Assembly: GCF_007858435.1 (NCBI RefSeq)
Contig: NZ_VIGW01000001.1
Span: forward strand, 62,001 to 126,000
DNA from: Tsukamurella asaccharolytica
GTDB lineage: Bacteria > Actinomycetota > Actinomycetes > Mycobacteriales > Mycobacteriaceae
DNA length: 64,000 nucleotides
Direction: 5' to 3'
The position numbers and the translations under genes were made by a program. The notes beneath the pieces were generated by a model. That model saw only the letters and a list, made by a program, of their open reading frames with translations. It did not search any database and was not told the origin of the DNA. The stretch's first letter is position 1; every line of letters begins with the position of its first letter. This document shows, piece after piece, positions 17,020 to 27,242 of this stretch.

Positions 17020-19143
17020 TCACTTCGTGATCTCAAGCCTGTTTAGGACCCAGGCGTATTCGAAGGCGGTCTCGCGCCACTTGGCGTACCGGCCGCTGAC
17101 CCCGGCGTGGCCGGCGACCATCTCCGTCTTGAGCAGGACCTGCTCGCCCGACGTGCTGTGGTCGAGAAGTTTGGCCACCCATTTCGCGGGTTCGGTCGGG
17201 AGCACACGGGTGTCGTTGAGCGAGGTGGTCGCGAGGATCGCCGGGTAGGGCTTCGCGGCGACGTTCTCGTACGGCGAGTAATCGCGCATGTACCGGTACA
17301 CCTCGGCGCTCTCCAGCGGGTTGCCCCACTCGTCCCACTCCCCCACGGTGAGCGGCAGGCTCGGGTCGAGGATCGAGGTGAGCGGGTCCACGAAGGGCAC
17401 GTCGGCGACGATGCCGGCGAACAGCTCCGGCGCGAGATTCGCCACGGCGCCGACGAGGAGGCCGCCCGCGCTGCCGCCCATCGCCACCAGCCGCGGCGGC
17501 TCGGCGCGGCCGGTGTCCACGAGATGTCGTGCGACATCGACGAAGTCGGTGAAGGTGTTGCGCTTCTCCAGCTGCTTGCCGTGGTCGTACCAGGCGCGGC
17601 CCATCTCGCCGCCGCCGCGCACGTGGGCCACGACGAAGACCACGCCCCGGTCCATGAGCGAGAGCCGGGCGACGGAGAACCAGGGGTCGAGGGTGGCCTC
17701 GTAGGAGCCGTAGCCGTACAGCAGGGTGGGCGCGGGCCCGTCGCCGGTGTCCGCGCGGCCGTCGCCGGTGTCCGCGCGGCGCACCACGGACACGGGGATC
17801 TCGGTGCCGTCGCCGGCGATCACCCAGAGTCGCTCCGCGGTGTACAGCGCGGCGTCATAGCCGGGGACGTTGGCCCGCTTGAGCACCGTCTGCTCGCCTG
17901 TCTCCGGGTCGAGCTCGAGGACGGTGCCGGGGGTCACGAAGGACTCGTAGGCCAGGCGCAGCCGCGGCGCGTCCCATTCGGGATTCGCGGCGGGGCCGAG
18001 GTTCACCAGTTCCTCGCTCGGATCCCACTCGCTGAACTCCGGTGCGGCCGTGGCCGCCGCGAGCGCGAGTCGCGGCAGGCCGCCCCGCCGGTAGCCGAGG
18101 GCGAGCCGTCGGGCGTAGGCGTCGACGTACTCGAGCCGCACGTCGTCGCGGTGCGGGACGAGGACCGTCCACTCCTCCGGCGCCTCGACGGGCGCCGAGG
18201 CCAGCTCGAAATTGATGCCGGTGCGGTTGTGCAGGAACAGGAACCGATCCTCGTCGCCGAGCACCGCGTGCTCGACCGAGTACTCGACGTCCTCCTCGCG
18301 GGGCCGCAGCACGCGGAATTCGCCCGCCGGATCGGTCGCGTCGAGCACGTGCGTCTCGGAGCTCAGTGTCGACGAGGCCGCGATCATGAGGTACTTCTCG
18401 CTGCGGGTGAGCCCGATGCCCACGCCGAAGCGCTGATCCGTCTCGTGGAAGACTCGCACATCCTCAGTGGCCGAACCGATCTCGTGCCGCCAGATGCTGT
18501 CGGCGCGCCAGGCGTCGTCGACGGTGGTGTAGAAGAGGTACCGCGCGCCGGAGCCGGTGACCGGAGCCCAGGTGGCGCCGTAGAAGACGCCCTCGACCGT
18601 GTCGGGCAACAGCTCGCCGGTGGAGATGTCCTTGATGCGCAGCGTGAACCGCTCGTCGCCCGACGTGTCGAGCGAGTAGGCGAGCAGGGCACCGTCGGGT
18701 GAGACGGAGGCGGCGCCGACGGCGATGTACTCGTGCCCCTGCGCCTCGACGTTGAGATCGAGGAGCACCTGCTCGCCGGGCAGCGGCTCGTCGGACAGCA
18801 CCGGCGGGGTCCAGTCGTCCGGTCCGGCGATCGGGGCGCGGCAGTGGATGCCGTACTGCTCACCCTCGACCGTGCGCGAGTAGTACCAATACCCCTTGCG
18901 CCGCTGCGGGACCGACATGTCGGTCTCCTGGGTATGGGCTTTGATCTCTCCGAAGATCGCCTCGCGCAACGGCTCGTGGTGCGCGGTGGCCGCCTCGGTG
19001 TAGGCGTTGTGGGCGCGCAGGTAGTCGAGAACCTCTTCGTCGGAGGTGTCGGCGAGCCAGGCGTAGTCGTCGATCACGGTGTCGCCGTGGAAGGTCCGCG
19101 GCGCCGGGATCTTCTTCGCGACGGGCTGCACCGGCCCGCTCAT
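17020..19143 (-). CDS. ptrB: Oligopeptidase B-like S9 serine peptidase
   Basis: 707 residues: an N-terminal beta-propeller (about 70-420) and a C-terminal alpha/beta-hydrolase domain. The nucleophile is in GGSAGGLL, the acid in LNDTRV and the His in GHAGVSGRY, as in oligopeptidase B and prolyl oligopeptidase. It cleaves short peptides after basic residues (family knowledge) in the cytosol. An in-frame 21-base tandem duplication at 17740-17781 gives a repeated RADTGDG in a loop between the domains. The start overlaps the purC stop (ATGA). In M. tuberculosis ptrB genes are also adjacent to purC as I recall. Confidence 0.94.
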   Translation of the reverse strand: MSGPVQPVAKKIPAPRTFHGDTVIDDYAWLADTSDEEVLDYLRAHNAYTEAATAHHEPLREAIFGEIKAHTQETDMSVPQRRKGYWYYSRTVEGEQYGIHCRAPIAGPDDWTPPVLSDEPLPGEQVLLDLNVEAQGHEYIAVGAASVSPDGALLAYSLDTSGDERFTLRIKDISTGELLPDTVEGVFYGATWAPVTGSGARYLFYTTVDDAWRADSIWRHEIGSATEDVRVFHETDQRFGVGIGLTRSEKYLMIAASSTLSSETHVLDATDPAGEFRVLRPREEDVEYSVEHAVLGDEDRFLFLHNRTGINFELASAPVEAPEEWTVLVPHRDDVRLEYVDAYARRLALGYRRGGLPRLALAAATAAPEFSEWDPSEELVNLGPAANPEWDAPRLRLAYESFVTPGTVLELDPETGEQTVLKRANVPGYDAALYTAERLWVIAGDGTEIPVSVVRRADTGDGRADTGDGPAPTLLYGYGSYEATLDPWFSVARLSLMDRGVVFVVAHVRGGGEMGRAWYDHGKQLEKRNTFTDFVDVARHLVDTGRAEPPRLVAMGGSAGGLLVGAVANLAPELFAGIVADVPFVDPLTSILDPSLPLTVGEWDEWGNPLESAEVYRYMRDYSPYENVAAKPYPAILATTSLNDTRVLPTEPAKWVAKLLDHSTSGEQVLLKTEMVAGHAGVSGRYAKWRETAFEYAWVLNRLEITK

Positions 19144-20030
19144 GCGGCCGCCCCCGGCCAGTCGGCGAAGCTCAGGCCCGAGATGCGTTCGTACGCCTCG
19201 ATGTAGCGGGCGCGGGTGCGCTCCACCACGTCGTCGGGGAGGGGCGGCGGCGGGGTGCCGGCGTCGGTGGACCAGCCGGATTCCTTGGTGAGCCAGTCGC
19301 GCACGATCTGCTTGTCGAAGCTGGGGAGCGCCTTGCCGGGTTCGTAGAGCCGGCCGTCCCAGTACCGGGACGAGTCAGGGGTGAGCACCTCGTCGGCGAG
19401 GAGGAGGTCACCGTCGGAGCTGTGGCCGAACTCGAACTTGGTGTCCGCGAGGATGATCCCGCGTTCGCGGGCTATGTCGGCGCCGCGCGCGTAGACGCCG
19501 AGGGTGAGTTCGCGCAGGCGCGTCGCGAGCTCGATCCCGACGTCGGCGGCGACCCGCTCGAAGGAGACGTTCTCGTCGTGGTCGCCGACGGCAGCCTTCG
19601 TAGCGGGGGTGAAGATCGGCGGGTCGATACGGCTGCCGTCGACGAGCCCTTCGGGCAGCGGTACGCCACACACCTCGCCGTTCGCGCGGTACTCCCTGAG
19701 GCCGGAGCCGGTGAGGTAGCCCCGGGCGACGCACTCCACCGGCACCATGTCGAGCCGCCGCGTGATCAGCGCGCGGCCGAGGACGGGCTCGGGGATCCGC
19801 GGATCATCGGCCGGCCCGGCGAGGTGGTTCGGCACGCCGAGGGCGTCGAAGAAGAACACCGACATCGCCGTGAGCACGCGCCCCTTGTCGGGGATCGGCG
19901 TGTCCAGGATGTAGTCGTAGGCGCTGATCCGGTCGCTCGCGACGAGCAGCAGGTGCTCGTCGTCCACCTCGTACAGCTCGCGGACCTTGCCCGAGTAGAT
20001 CGGCGTGTACTCGCTCAGTTCAGGACGCAC
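19140..20030 (-). CDS. purC: Phosphoribosylaminoimidazole-succinocarboxamide synthase (SAICAR synthetase)
   Basis: 296 residues, the longer actinobacterial/yeast-like form. Signature segments: [23 protein letters not shown] (nucleotide-binding), [15 protein letters not shown] and LADTKFEFG. It joins aspartate to CAIR in purine synthesis. It is the first gene before ptrB and is coupled to it. Its promoter region (20031-20155) is occupied by a 72-base hairpin element, unusual for a housekeeping biosynthetic gene. Confidence 0.97.
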   Translation of the reverse strand: MRPELSEYTPIYSGKVRELYEVDDEHLLLVASDRISAYDYILDTPIPDKGRVLTAMSVFFFDALGVPNHLAGPADDPRIPEPVLGRALITRRLDMVPVECVARGYLTGSGLREYRANGEVCGVPLPEGLVDGSRIDPPIFTPATKAAVGDHDENVSFERVAADVGIELATRLRELTLGVYARGADIARERGIILADTKFEFGHSSDGDLLLADEVLTPDSSRYWDGRLYEPGKALPSFDKQIVRDWLTKESGWSTDAGTPPPPLPDDVVERTRARYIEAYERISGLSFADWPGAAA

Positions 20031-20047
20031 TCCGCCACCCTATCGCC

Positions 20048-20119
20048 CCTCCGATTGAACACTGTTTCGGCCGCTAAAACCGCAGGTGGAGGCGGACAGA
20101 AACAGTGTTCAATCGGAGG
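20048..20119. repeat. Hairpin repeat element, copy 1 (left of the endonuclease gene)
   Basis: Perfect 21-bp inverted arms (20048-20068 and 20099-20119, inner part CGATTGAACACTGTTTC) around a 30-base centre containing AAAACCGCAGGTG. It lies in the divergent gap between purC and the DUF559 gene. Copy 2 begins 1,004 bases further on with 17-bp arms identical to the inner 17 bp of this copy and a centre of the same length. A position in a promoter gap argues against a simple terminator role. Confidence 0.9.
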
Positions 20120-20155
20120 TGGGATCCGATAGCCGCGCTGGTGCGTCCAATTCAT

Positions 20156-21058
20156 ATGATGCGACGCACTCGGGATCTGCTCGCCGAGCAATCGGCACGC
20201 GAAGTCAAACGATCGACGGGATCGGTGATCCACGGCGTTCGGCGGGTCGGCAGCGCACCACCGACTGTCGACGAGGTTCGAGCCGCTCTGGTCCTGGCCC
20301 ATCCACAGATGGTGTTCTGTGGATGGTCGGCCGCGGAGCTGCACGGCGTGCCGTACGCGGGCGGCCACCCACCGGAGATATGGCTCCCGGAGCAGCGCAA
20401 GCGCGCGGGCGTCGTCGTTCGGTGCGGCCATCTGCCCGTCGAGGACACCCTGACGGTATCGGGCTGGCCCACCACGTCCGCAGTCCGCGGTGCGGTCGAT
20501 CTCGCACGATTCGTCCGGAACGACGAGGCGATCGTCGGAATAGATCAGTACATACGACGTGATAGGGGCGGGAACTCGATCACCACGAGGCGACAGATTC
20601 TCGCCTACCTCGACGAACACCCCGGACTGTACGGCGCGAACCGCGTACGAGCCGTCCTCGATGAGTCCGACACTGGATCCCAATCCCCTTGGGAGACATA
20701 CAGTCGCCTGGTCGTGCATCGTTCCGGACTCGACTTCTTCCGGACGCAGCAGCCGGTTCCCGGCACTCCGTACCACGTCGACCTCGGCTCCGCTCGGTAT
20801 CGCGTGGCGATCGAGTACGACGGCGGGTACCACCGCACCGACGAGCAGCAACGCGCCGATGTGATCCGCTGGAACGCCATCACCGGACAGGGCTGGGGAC
20901 TCATCCGAGCCACGTCCCCGACGTTACTCACCGGGCGAGCGGAGTTCCTCGACCGCGTAGAGAGGGAACTGCGAACGCGTGGCTGGAGCGGGCCGTCGCC
21001 CACGACCCCGAAACTCGCCCTCCCCAGCCGCCCCACGCGACGAACCCGGCTCGATTGA
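20156..21058 (+). CDS. DUF559/Vsr-like endonuclease-domain protein with AbiEi-like N-terminus
   Basis: 300 residues from the ATG at 20156. The N-terminal part (about 1-150, HPQMVFCGWSAAELHGVP, then IWLPE) resembles the winged-helix and AbiEi-antitoxin-like region common in actinobacterial DUF559 proteins. The C-terminal part is a PD-(D/E)xK-type nuclease domain: SPWETYSRL, then VDLGSARYRVAIEYDGGYHR with the Asp, Glu-x-Asp and His expected for Vsr-like enzymes. Function is unproven. The gene lies exactly between two hairpin elements; its stop codon TGA is inside the left arm of copy 2. It interrupts the purC-purB region. A start at 20105 inside copy 1 is possible but less likely. Confidence 0.8.
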   Translation: MMRRTRDLLAEQSAREVKRSTGSVIHGVRRVGSAPPTVDEVRAALVLAHPQMVFCGWSAAELHGVPYAGGHPPEIWLPEQRKRAGVVVRCGHLPVEDTLTVSGWPTTSAVRGAVDLARFVRNDEAIVGIDQYIRRDRGGNSITTRRQILAYLDEHPGLYGANRVRAVLDESDTGSQSPWETYSRLVVHRSGLDFFRTQQPVPGTPYHVDLGSARYRVAIEYDGGYHRTDEQQRADVIRWNAITGQGWGLIRATSPTLLTGRAEFLDRVERELRTRGWSGPSPTTPKLALPSRPTRRTRLD

Positions 21059-21115
21059 ACACTGTTTCGGACCATGAAATCGCAGGTCGCCGCGGACAGA
21101 AACAGTGTTCAATCG
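21052..21115. repeat. Hairpin repeat element, copy 2 (right of the endonuclease gene)
   Basis: Perfect 17-bp arms CGATTGAACACTGTTTC (21052-21068) and its complement (21099-21115) with a 30-base centre whose middle reads GAAATCGCAGGTCGC. Arms are identical to copy 1 and the centre is partly conserved (GCAGGT, GCGGACA). It supplies the stop codon of the DUF559 gene and lies just before the end of the convergent purB. Confidence 0.9.
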
Positions 21116-21130
21116 GTGGAAGGGGGCGGG

Positions 21131-22558
21131 TCAGAGGATGGGGGCGGGGGTGTAGCCGGCGGCGTCGGGGTACCTCGCGGTCAGCTCCTCGACGGCCGCA
21201 ACGACCTGAGCGACCTGGGCCTCGGCGGCGCCGGTGAAGGCGGCGCGGTCCGCCAACGCGGCATCGAGCGCTGCGCGGGACAGGCCGAGGCGGGCGTCGC
21301 CGGCGAGCCGGTCGAGCAGGTCGGGCTCCTTGCCCTCCTCGCGCATCGCCAACGCGACGGCGACGGCGTGCTCCTTGATCGCCTCGTGGGCGACCTCGCG
21401 GCCGACGCCCGCGCGCACCGCGGCCATGAGCACGCGAGTGGTGGCGAGAAAGGGCAGGTAGCGGTTCAGCTCGTTCTCGATCACGGCGGGATACGCGCCG
21501 AACTCGTCGAGGACGGTCAGGAAGGTCTCGAAGAGGCCGTCGATCGCGAAGAACGAATCGGGCAGCGCCACGCGGCGGATCACGGAGCAGAAGACGTCGC
21601 CCTCGTTCCACTGCGAGCCCGCCATCTCGGCGGCCATCGAGCCGTATCCGCGCAGGACCACGGCGAGGCCGTTGACGCGCTCGCAGGAGCGGGTGTTCAT
21701 CTTGTGCGGCATCGCGGAGCTGCCGACCTGGCCGGGCTGGAAGCCCTCGGTGACCAACTCGTGCCCGGCCATGAGCCGGATCGTCGTGGCCATCGACGAC
21801 GGTCCCGCCGCGGTCTGGACCAGCGCACTCACCACGTCGTGGTCCAGCGAACGCGGGTAGACCTGGCCGACGGAGACGAAGGACTGCGAGAGGCCGAGAT
21901 GCTCGGCGACCCGCTCCTCCAGCGCGGCGAGCTTCGCGGGATCGCCGCCGAGCAGGTCGAGCATGTCCTGCGACGTGCCCATCGGGCCCTTGATGCCCCG
22001 CAGCGGGTAGCGGCCGATCAGGTTCTCCAGCCGTTCGATCGCGACCAGTAGCTCGTTGGCGGCCGACGCGAAGCGCTTCCCCAGCGTGGTGGCCTGGGCC
22101 GCGACGTTGTGCGAGCGGCCCGCCATGACGACCGACGAGTACTGCGCCGCCCGCTCGGCGAGCCGCGCCGCCACCGCGACCGCGTGGTCGCGCACGTACT
22201 CGAGCGAGCGCAGCACCTGCAGCTGCTCGACGTTCTCCGTCAGATCGCGCGAGGTCATGCCCTTGTGGATCTGCTCGAAGCCCGCAAGGTCGCTGAACTC
22301 CTCGATCCGCGCCTTCACGTCGTGCCGGGTGACCCGCTCGCGCTCCGCGATCGACGCCAGATCGACCTGGTCGACGACCTTCTCGTAGGCCTCGACGGCA
22401 CCGTCGGGTACGTCGATCCCGAGGTCGCGCTGCGCTCTGAGCACCGCGATCCACAGCTGGCGTTCCAGCACGATCTTGTACTCCGGCGACCACAGCTCGC
22501 GCATGCGCGGGCTGGCGTACCGGTTGGCGAGGACGTCGGGAATGCGGGGAGTGCTCAC
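21131..22558 (-). CDS. purB: Adenylosuccinate lyase
   Basis: 475 residues. The fumarase/ASL superfamily signature is GSSAMPHKMNTRSCER, whose flexible loop holds the catalytic Ser; TSRDLTENVEQ and AGRSHNVAAQ give the other active-site regions. It catalyses two steps in purine synthesis: SAICAR to AICAR, and adenylosuccinate to AMP. It acts right after PurC, yet here the DUF559 cassette separates the two genes. The upstream neighbour is a TetR regulator reading the same way. Confidence 0.97.
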   Translation of the reverse strand: MSTPRIPDVLANRYASPRMRELWSPEYKIVLERQLWIAVLRAQRDLGIDVPDGAVEAYEKVVDQVDLASIAERERVTRHDVKARIEEFSDLAGFEQIHKGMTSRDLTENVEQLQVLRSLEYVRDHAVAVAARLAERAAQYSSVVMAGRSHNVAAQATTLGKRFASAANELLVAIERLENLIGRYPLRGIKGPMGTSQDMLDLLGGDPAKLAALEERVAEHLGLSQSFVSVGQVYPRSLDHDVVSALVQTAAGPSSMATTIRLMAGHELVTEGFQPGQVGSSAMPHKMNTRSCERVNGLAVVLRGYGSMAAEMAGSQWNEGDVFCSVIRRVALPDSFFAIDGLFETFLTVLDEFGAYPAVIENELNRYLPFLATTRVLMAAVRAGVGREVAHEAIKEHAVAVALAMREEGKEPDLLDRLAGDARLGLSRAALDAALADRAAFTGAAEAQVAQVVAAVEELTARYPDAAGYTPAPIL

Positions 22559-22611
22559 GCGCCGATTGTCTCATGCACGAACGGCGCGACCTCCCGCGCG
22601 AGGAGCGCCCG

Positions 22612-23223
22612 TCAGTCCAGGGCGGGCGCCACATCGTCGACGACGACGGCGAGCGCGTCGCGGACCGCGCGGGGCACGTCGGCGTCGCGGGAGGTGAACG
22701 CGGCGAGGGCGGCACCGTCTTCGATGGCCATCAGTCGCGCGACGCACGCCTCCGTGGCCCGGCGACCCGACCGGGCGAGCACCTCGACGTGCAGTTCGGC
22801 CAGCGCGTTCCGCACCTGCACCTGGAGGCGGGTGAGCTCCGGGTCGCGGGCGCACAGCACCATCCGCTCGTACCGCGAGACCAGCGCGCCGCGTTCCGCC
22901 GCGGTGTCGCAGGCGAAGAAGGTCGACGCGAGGAGCTTCGCCAGCGCGGAGCCGCCGCGCCTGCGCCGGCTCACGGCCTCCAAGCGGCCGCGGACCGCGG
23001 CGACGTCCAGCTCGCCCGCGTAGGCGACGGCGTTCGAGAGCAGATCGCCCAGCGACTCGAAGTAGTACGTCGTCGCCGCCAACGGGATGTGGGCGCGGTG
23101 GGCGACCGCGCGGTGCCGGACCGACTCGAAGCCACCCTCGACGAGGAGCTCGCCGGCCGCCGCCACGAGGGCCGCGCGCCGGCGCTCACCCTTGGGCGTG
23201 GTCGCGGCTGTCATCTGGGACAT
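22612..23223 (-). CDS. TetR family transcriptional regulator
   Basis: 203 residues. The N-terminal helix-turn-helix is seen in VAAAGELLVEGGFESVRHRAVAHRAHIPLAATTYYFESLGDLL, the canonical TetR pattern. The C-terminal ligand-binding part has no recognisable family. It sits between purD (78 bases upstream) and purB (53 bases downstream), all on the minus strand. Whether it regulates the purine genes is not evident; a hairpin-like GTCGGT/ACCGAC dyad at 23267-23284 in its upstream gap could be an operator or a weak terminator of purD. Confidence 0.88.
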   Translation of the reverse strand: MSQMTAATTPKGERRRAALVAAAGELLVEGGFESVRHRAVAHRAHIPLAATTYYFESLGDLLSNAVAYAGELDVAAVRGRLEAVSRRRRGGSALAKLLASTFFACDTAAERGALVSRYERMVLCARDPELTRLQVQVRNALAELHVEVLARSGRRATEACVARLMAIEDGAALAAFTSRDADVPRAVRDALAVVVDDVAPALD

Positions 23224-23301
23224 GCTGCCAGTAGGTCCCGCTCGACCAGACGGTTTCGACCAAATCGTCGGTCCGCATACCGACCGACGAGGAGAAATGC
23301 G

Positions 23302-24546
23302 TTACTGCAAGGCCTGATGGCCGATGTCGGTGCGGAAGTGACTGCCCGGCAGCTTGATCCGATCCAGCTTTGCGTAAGCATCCGCCCGCGCGGCCGCCAG
23401 ATCGTCTCCCACGCCGACCACGTTGAGCACACGACCACCTTGGGAGACCAGGCGTCCCTCGCCGTCGATGGCCGTTCCGGCGTGGTAGATCCCCGCGCCG
23501 TCGGCTCCCGTGATGACATCTCCCTTGCGGGGCGTCGCCGGGTAGTTCTCGGCGGCGAGCACCACGGTGATGGCGGCACCGTCGCGCCACCGGAGCGGGG
23601 GCAGCGCGCCCAGAGCGCCCGTGGCGGTGGCGTTCAGCGCCTCGCCGAGGGGCGATTCGAGCAGGCTGAGCACGGCCTGCGTCTCGGGGTCGCCGAAGCG
23701 GCAGTTGAACTCGACGACGGCCGGGCCGTCGGACCCCATCGCCAGACCCGCGTACAGCAGCCCGGAGAAGGGCACGCCCCGGCGCGCCAGCTCGCGCGCG
23801 ACGGGACGCACGACGGTCTCGACGATCTCGTCGACCGCCCCGTCGGCGAGCCAGGGCAGCGGCGAGTACGCGCCCATGCCGCCCGTGTTCGGACCCGTGT
23901 CACCGTCGCCGACGCGTTTGTGGTCCTGCGCCGGCAGCAGCGGGACGACGTCCTCCCCGTCGACGAGGCAGAACAGGGAGACCTCGGGGCCGTCGAGGAA
24001 GGACTCGAGCAGCGCGGGCCGGCCGGACTCGAGGAGGTCGGCTGCGTGTGCGCGCGCCGCGGCGCGGTCGGCGGTGACGACGACGCCCTTGCCGGCGGCG
24101 AGGCCGTCGTCCTTGACGACCCAGGTGGGGCCGAAGCGGTCGAGCGCGGCGTCGATGCCCGCCGGGCTGTCGACGATCTCGCTGCGCGCGGTGCGCACGC
24201 CGGCGGCGTCCATGACGTCCTTGGCGAAGGCCTTGGAGCCCTCGATCTGCGCCGCGGCGGCGGACGGCCCGAAGACGGCGATGCCGCGCGCGCGGACGGC
24301 GTCGGCCACGCCGAGGACCAGCGGGACCTCGGGGCCGATCACCACGAGGTCGACGCCGAGCCGCTCGGCGAGCGCGGCCACGTCGTCGCCGGAGGAGGCG
24401 TCGACGTCGTGGTTGGTCGCGATCGCCGCGGTGCCCGGGTTACCCGGGGCCGCGTGCAGCTCGGTGACCTGGGGATCGCGGGTCAGGGCGTCGAGGAGGG
24501 CGTGTTCGCGGCCGCCGGTGCCGATGACGAGTACTCGCACCGCCAT
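23302..24546 (-). CDS. purD: Phosphoribosylamine-glycine ligase (GAR synthetase)
   Basis: 414 residues, ATP-grasp enzyme. [20 protein letters not shown] is the standard N-terminus, so the ATG at 24546 was chosen over a much longer frame that merely reads back through the HIT gene. Further hallmarks: [36 protein letters not shown] and [12 protein letters not shown]. It makes glycinamide ribonucleotide in the second committed step of purine synthesis. It is divergent from the HIT-family gene with 33 bases between the starts. Confidence 0.97.
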   Translation of the reverse strand: MAVRVLVIGTGGREHALLDALTRDPQVTELHAAPGNPGTAAIATNHDVDASSGDDVAALAERLGVDLVVIGPEVPLVLGVADAVRARGIAVFGPSAAAAQIEGSKAFAKDVMDAAGVRTARSEIVDSPAGIDAALDRFGPTWVVKDDGLAAGKGVVVTADRAAARAHAADLLESGRPALLESFLDGPEVSLFCLVDGEDVVPLLPAQDHKRVGDGDTGPNTGGMGAYSPLPWLADGAVDEIVETVVRPVARELARRGVPFSGLLYAGLAMGSDGPAVVEFNCRFGDPETQAVLSLLESPLGEALNATATGALGALPPLRWRDGAAITVVLAAENYPATPRKGDVITGADGAGIYHAGTAIDGEGRLVSQGGRVLNVVGVGDDLAAARADAYAKLDRIKLPGSHFRTDIGHQALQ

Positions 24547-24579
24547 GACACTACCGGGGCGCTCCACTAGCCTGGCCGT

Positions 24580-25005
24580 ATGGCAGCTGAAACGACCGGC
24601 GCGGACCGCACCGTGTTCTCGAAGATCATCGCCGGCGAGCTCCCGGGCCGGTTCGTGTACCAGGACGATGCGGTGGTGGCGTTCCTGACCATCGCGCCGC
24701 TCACGCAGGGCCACGTGCTGGTGGTGCCGCGCGCGGAGGTCGATCACTGGGAGTCGGTCGACGACGAGCTCTGGAGCCAGATCAGCACCGTCTCGCGGAA
24801 GATCGGCCGGGCCGTCAAGCGCGCCTTCGACGCGCCGCGCGCCGGCGTGGTGATCGCGGGGCTCGAGGTGCCGCACCTGCACGTGCACGTCTTCCCCGCG
24901 TACGCGCTCACCGACTTCGACTTCGGCCAGGCCGACCCGAACCCCTCGCCCGAGTCGCTCGACGAGGCGCAGACCAGGATCGTCGAGGCGCTCGCCGCGG
25001 AGTGA
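24580..25005 (+). CDS. HIT family nucleotide hydrolase/transferase
   Basis: 141 residues. The histidine triad is HLHVHVFP (His99, His101, His103), with the middle His as nucleophile. The N-terminal [20 protein letters not shown] is typical of Hint/HIT proteins, which hydrolyse nucleoside phosphoramidates or dinucleotides such as AppppA. Cytoplasmic. It is the only plus-strand gene in this purine stretch and converges on the histidine kinase gene with a 13-base gap. Confidence 0.93.
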   Translation: MAAETTGADRTVFSKIIAGELPGRFVYQDDAVVAFLTIAPLTQGHVLVVPRAEVDHWESVDDELWSQISTVSRKIGRAVKRAFDAPRAGVVIAGLEVPHLHVHVFPAYALTDFDFGQADPNPSPESLDEAQTRIVEALAAE

Positions 25006-25018
25006 ACCGCCCGGCTCG

Positions 25019-26443
25019 CTAACGGGGCAGGCGCACCGTGAAGGTCGCGCCCTCGCCCGGGGCGGTGTCGACGGTGACGGTGCCCCCGTGCCGCTCGACG
25101 ATGCCGTGCACGATCGACAGGCCCAGCCCGGCGCCGCCGCTGCCGCGGCTGCGCGAGGAGTCGGTGCGGTAGAACCGCTCGAAGACGCGGGCGGCCTCGT
25201 CGGGCTCCATGCCCGGTCCGGTATCGGTGACGGACAGCACCACCGCACCGGGCTCCTCGACGAGCCGGACGCGCACCGTCGCCTCGTCGGGCGTGTGCCG
25301 CAAGGCGTTCGAGACCAGGTTGGTGACCACCTGGTGCAGGCGGTCCCGGTCCCCCGACAGCTCGACGGTGCCGGCCTCCGCTTCCAGGGCGATGTCCCGG
25401 CTCGGCTCGCGGGCCTGCGCGGCGTGCACCACGTCGTCCGCGACCGCGACCAGGTCGACGGTGTCGGTCGCGAGCGGCCGCCGGGCGTCGAGCCGGGCGA
25501 GCAGCAACAGGTCCTCGACGAGCAGGCCCATCCGCTCCGCCTCGGATTCGATGCGGGACATGACGAATCCGGTGTCGTCGGTGGCGCCCTGCCGGTACAG
25601 CTCGGCGAAGCCGCGGATCGAGGTGAGCGGGGTGCGCAACTCGTGCGAGGCGTCGCCGACGAAGCGGCGCATCCGTTCCTCGTCGGCCCGGGCCCGCTCC
25701 TCCGAAGATGCGACCCGATCGAACGAGTCCTGCACCTGATGCAGCATCGTGTTGATCGAGTTCGAGAGCCGGCCGACCTCCGTGTGCGCGGGCGCCTCGG
25801 GGACGCGGCGGGTGAGGTCACCCGCCGCGATCGCCTCCGCCGTGGCCTCCACCTGCTCGAGCGGGCGGAGCGAACGACGCACCACGAGGTAGCCGAGTCC
25901 GCCGGCGATGACGAGCACGCCGGCGCCGATGAGCAGCTCCAGCACGATCATGGCGCGCAGCGTGGACTCGACGTCGGTGAGCGTGACGGCGACGAAGGCC
26001 ACACCGTACTGCGAGCTGGACTGCACGACCCGCCACTGCGGCCCCCTGCCGCCGGCGGAGGGCACGGTGACGGCGTCGCCGTGCAGATCGTCGAGGCCGC
26101 TGAGGTCCGGTTGCTCGGTGAAGTCAGGGTTGCTGATCCGCAGCTGGGTGCCGTCGGGCAGGAAGACCGCCTGGTAGAAGCGGGTGGGAGGGGGCTTTCC
26201 GCCGCGCACCGGCTCCGGCAGGTTGGGCTTGGGGCGCGCCCAGGTGTCTGCGGCCTGCCGCAGCGTCTGGTCCTCCCGGGAAAGGAGCTGGTCCTCCATC
26301 GCCGCGGTCAACGCGGTCCCGGAGGCCAACAGGCCGAGGAAGACCACGCCGACGACCAGCGCCACCAACGACAGGCGCAACGGGACGCGGGAGGCGAACG
26401 ACGTCGGCCGCTGCGCGGGAGCGGCCACCGGAGCGGAGACCAT
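25019..26443 (-). CDS. Sensor histidine kinase (TrcS/PrrB-like)
   Basis: 474 residues. Layout: a membrane segment near 30-50, an extracytoplasmic sensor region to about 165, a second membrane segment, a HAMP domain, the HisKA dimerisation helix with the phospho-accepting His in [14 protein letters not shown], then HATPase_c with the N box [10 protein letters not shown]1 DTGPGM and G2 GGAGLGLS. Together with the OmpR-type regulator 6 bases upstream it makes a complete two-component system. Pairs with this arrangement in mycobacteria are TrcS/TrcR-like. The stimulus is unknown. Confidence 0.92.
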   Translation of the reverse strand: MVSAPVAAPAQRPTSFASRVPLRLSLVALVVGVVFLGLLASGTALTAAMEDQLLSREDQTLRQAADTWARPKPNLPEPVRGGKPPPTRFYQAVFLPDGTQLRISNPDFTEQPDLSGLDDLHGDAVTVPSAGGRGPQWRVVQSSSQYGVAFVAVTLTDVESTLRAMIVLELLIGAGVLVIAGGLGYLVVRRSLRPLEQVEATAEAIAAGDLTRRVPEAPAHTEVGRLSNSINTMLHQVQDSFDRVASSEERARADEERMRRFVGDASHELRTPLTSIRGFAELYRQGATDDTGFVMSRIESEAERMGLLVEDLLLLARLDARRPLATDTVDLVAVADDVVHAAQAREPSRDIALEAEAGTVELSGDRDRLHQVVTNLVSNALRHTPDEATVRVRLVEEPGAVVLSVTDTGPGMEPDEAARVFERFYRTDSSRSRGSGGAGLGLSIVHGIVERHGGTVTVDTAPGEGATFTVRLPR

Positions 26444-26449
26444 CGCGAC

Positions 26450-27133
26450 TCACCGCGGTTCGCGGAGCACGTACCCGACGCCGCGCAGGGTGTGGATCAG
26501 GCGCGTGTCCCCCGTGTCGACCTTGCGCCGCAGGTAGGAGACGTAGGACTCCACGACGTTGACGTCGCCGCCGAAGTCGTAGTGCCAGACGTGATCGAGG
26601 ATCCGCGGCTTCGACAGGACGACCCCCGCGTTGACCATGAAGTAGCGCAGGAGCGTGAACTCGGTGGGCGAGAGCGAGACCAACTCCCCCGCCTTCCACA
26701 CCTCGTGCGTCTCGTCGTCGAGCTCGAGATCGGCGAAGGTCAGGCGGGTCTGGTTCTCGGCCTCGCCGAAGCCGTGGCGACGCAGCAGGACGTTGATCCG
26801 GGCCACGACCTCCTCGAGGCTGAACGGCTTGGTGACGTAGTCGTCACCGCCCAGCGTCAGACCGGCGACCTTGTCCTCGACCGAGTCGCGCGCAGTGAGG
26901 AAGAGCGCCGGCGCGTCGATCCCGTCCTGACGCAGCCGCTTGAGCAGGCCGAGGCCGTCCATGCCCGGCATCATGATGTCCAGCACCATGACGTCGGGCC
27001 GGAAGGACCGGACCCGGTCGAGTGCGCCGGGCCCGTCCGGCGCGACGGCCACGTCGAAGCCCTGGAACTTCAGGCTGACCTGCAGCAGTTCCCGGATGCT
27101 CTGCTCGTCGTCGACCACGAGCACGCGCGGCAT
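26450..27133 (-). CDS. Response regulator, OmpR family (TrcR-like)
   Basis: About 227 residues from the ATG at 27133. The receiver domain has the acidic pair in VVDDEQ, the phospho-acceptor Asp52 in LDIMMPGMDG and the conserved Lys near 102 in TKPFSLEE. The C-terminal winged helix ends with YVSYLRRKVDTGDTRLIHTLRGVGY, the OmpR/PhoB signature. Upstream in-frame starts exist (GTG 27157, ATG 27172); none has a strong ribosome site, so the start is uncertain. It pairs with the kinase downstream. Confidence 0.92.
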   Translation of the reverse strand: MPRVLVVDDEQSIRELLQVSLKFQGFDVAVAPDGPGALDRVRSFRPDVMVLDIMMPGMDGLGLLKRLRQDGIDAPALFLTARDSVEDKVAGLTLGGDDYVTKPFSLEEVVARINVLLRRHGFGEAENQTRLTFADLELDDETHEVWKAGELVSLSPTEFTLLRYFMVNAGVVLSKPRILDHVWHYDFGGDVNVVESYVSYLRRKVDTGDTRLIHTLRGVGYVLREPR

Positions 27134-27242
27134 GGATTCGTCTTTAGCACTGGACACACCGCCATAGTGCACGCCGCGGCGCCCTGGACTCTGACGACTC
27201 GCTGTCAGTTCCCTGTGAACGTGCGCGAGCCCGGCCGCCGTC

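Noticed and set aside
23267-23284. GTCGGT/ACCGAC hairpin between purD and the TetR gene as a firm terminator
   Set aside because: Only six pairs with a six-base loop; too weak to list as a feature.
22573-24570. Long plus-strand frame (665 codons) opposite TetR and purD
   Set aside because: It is antisense to well-supported genes, has low-complexity charged content and no domain pattern; such frames are common at this GC content.
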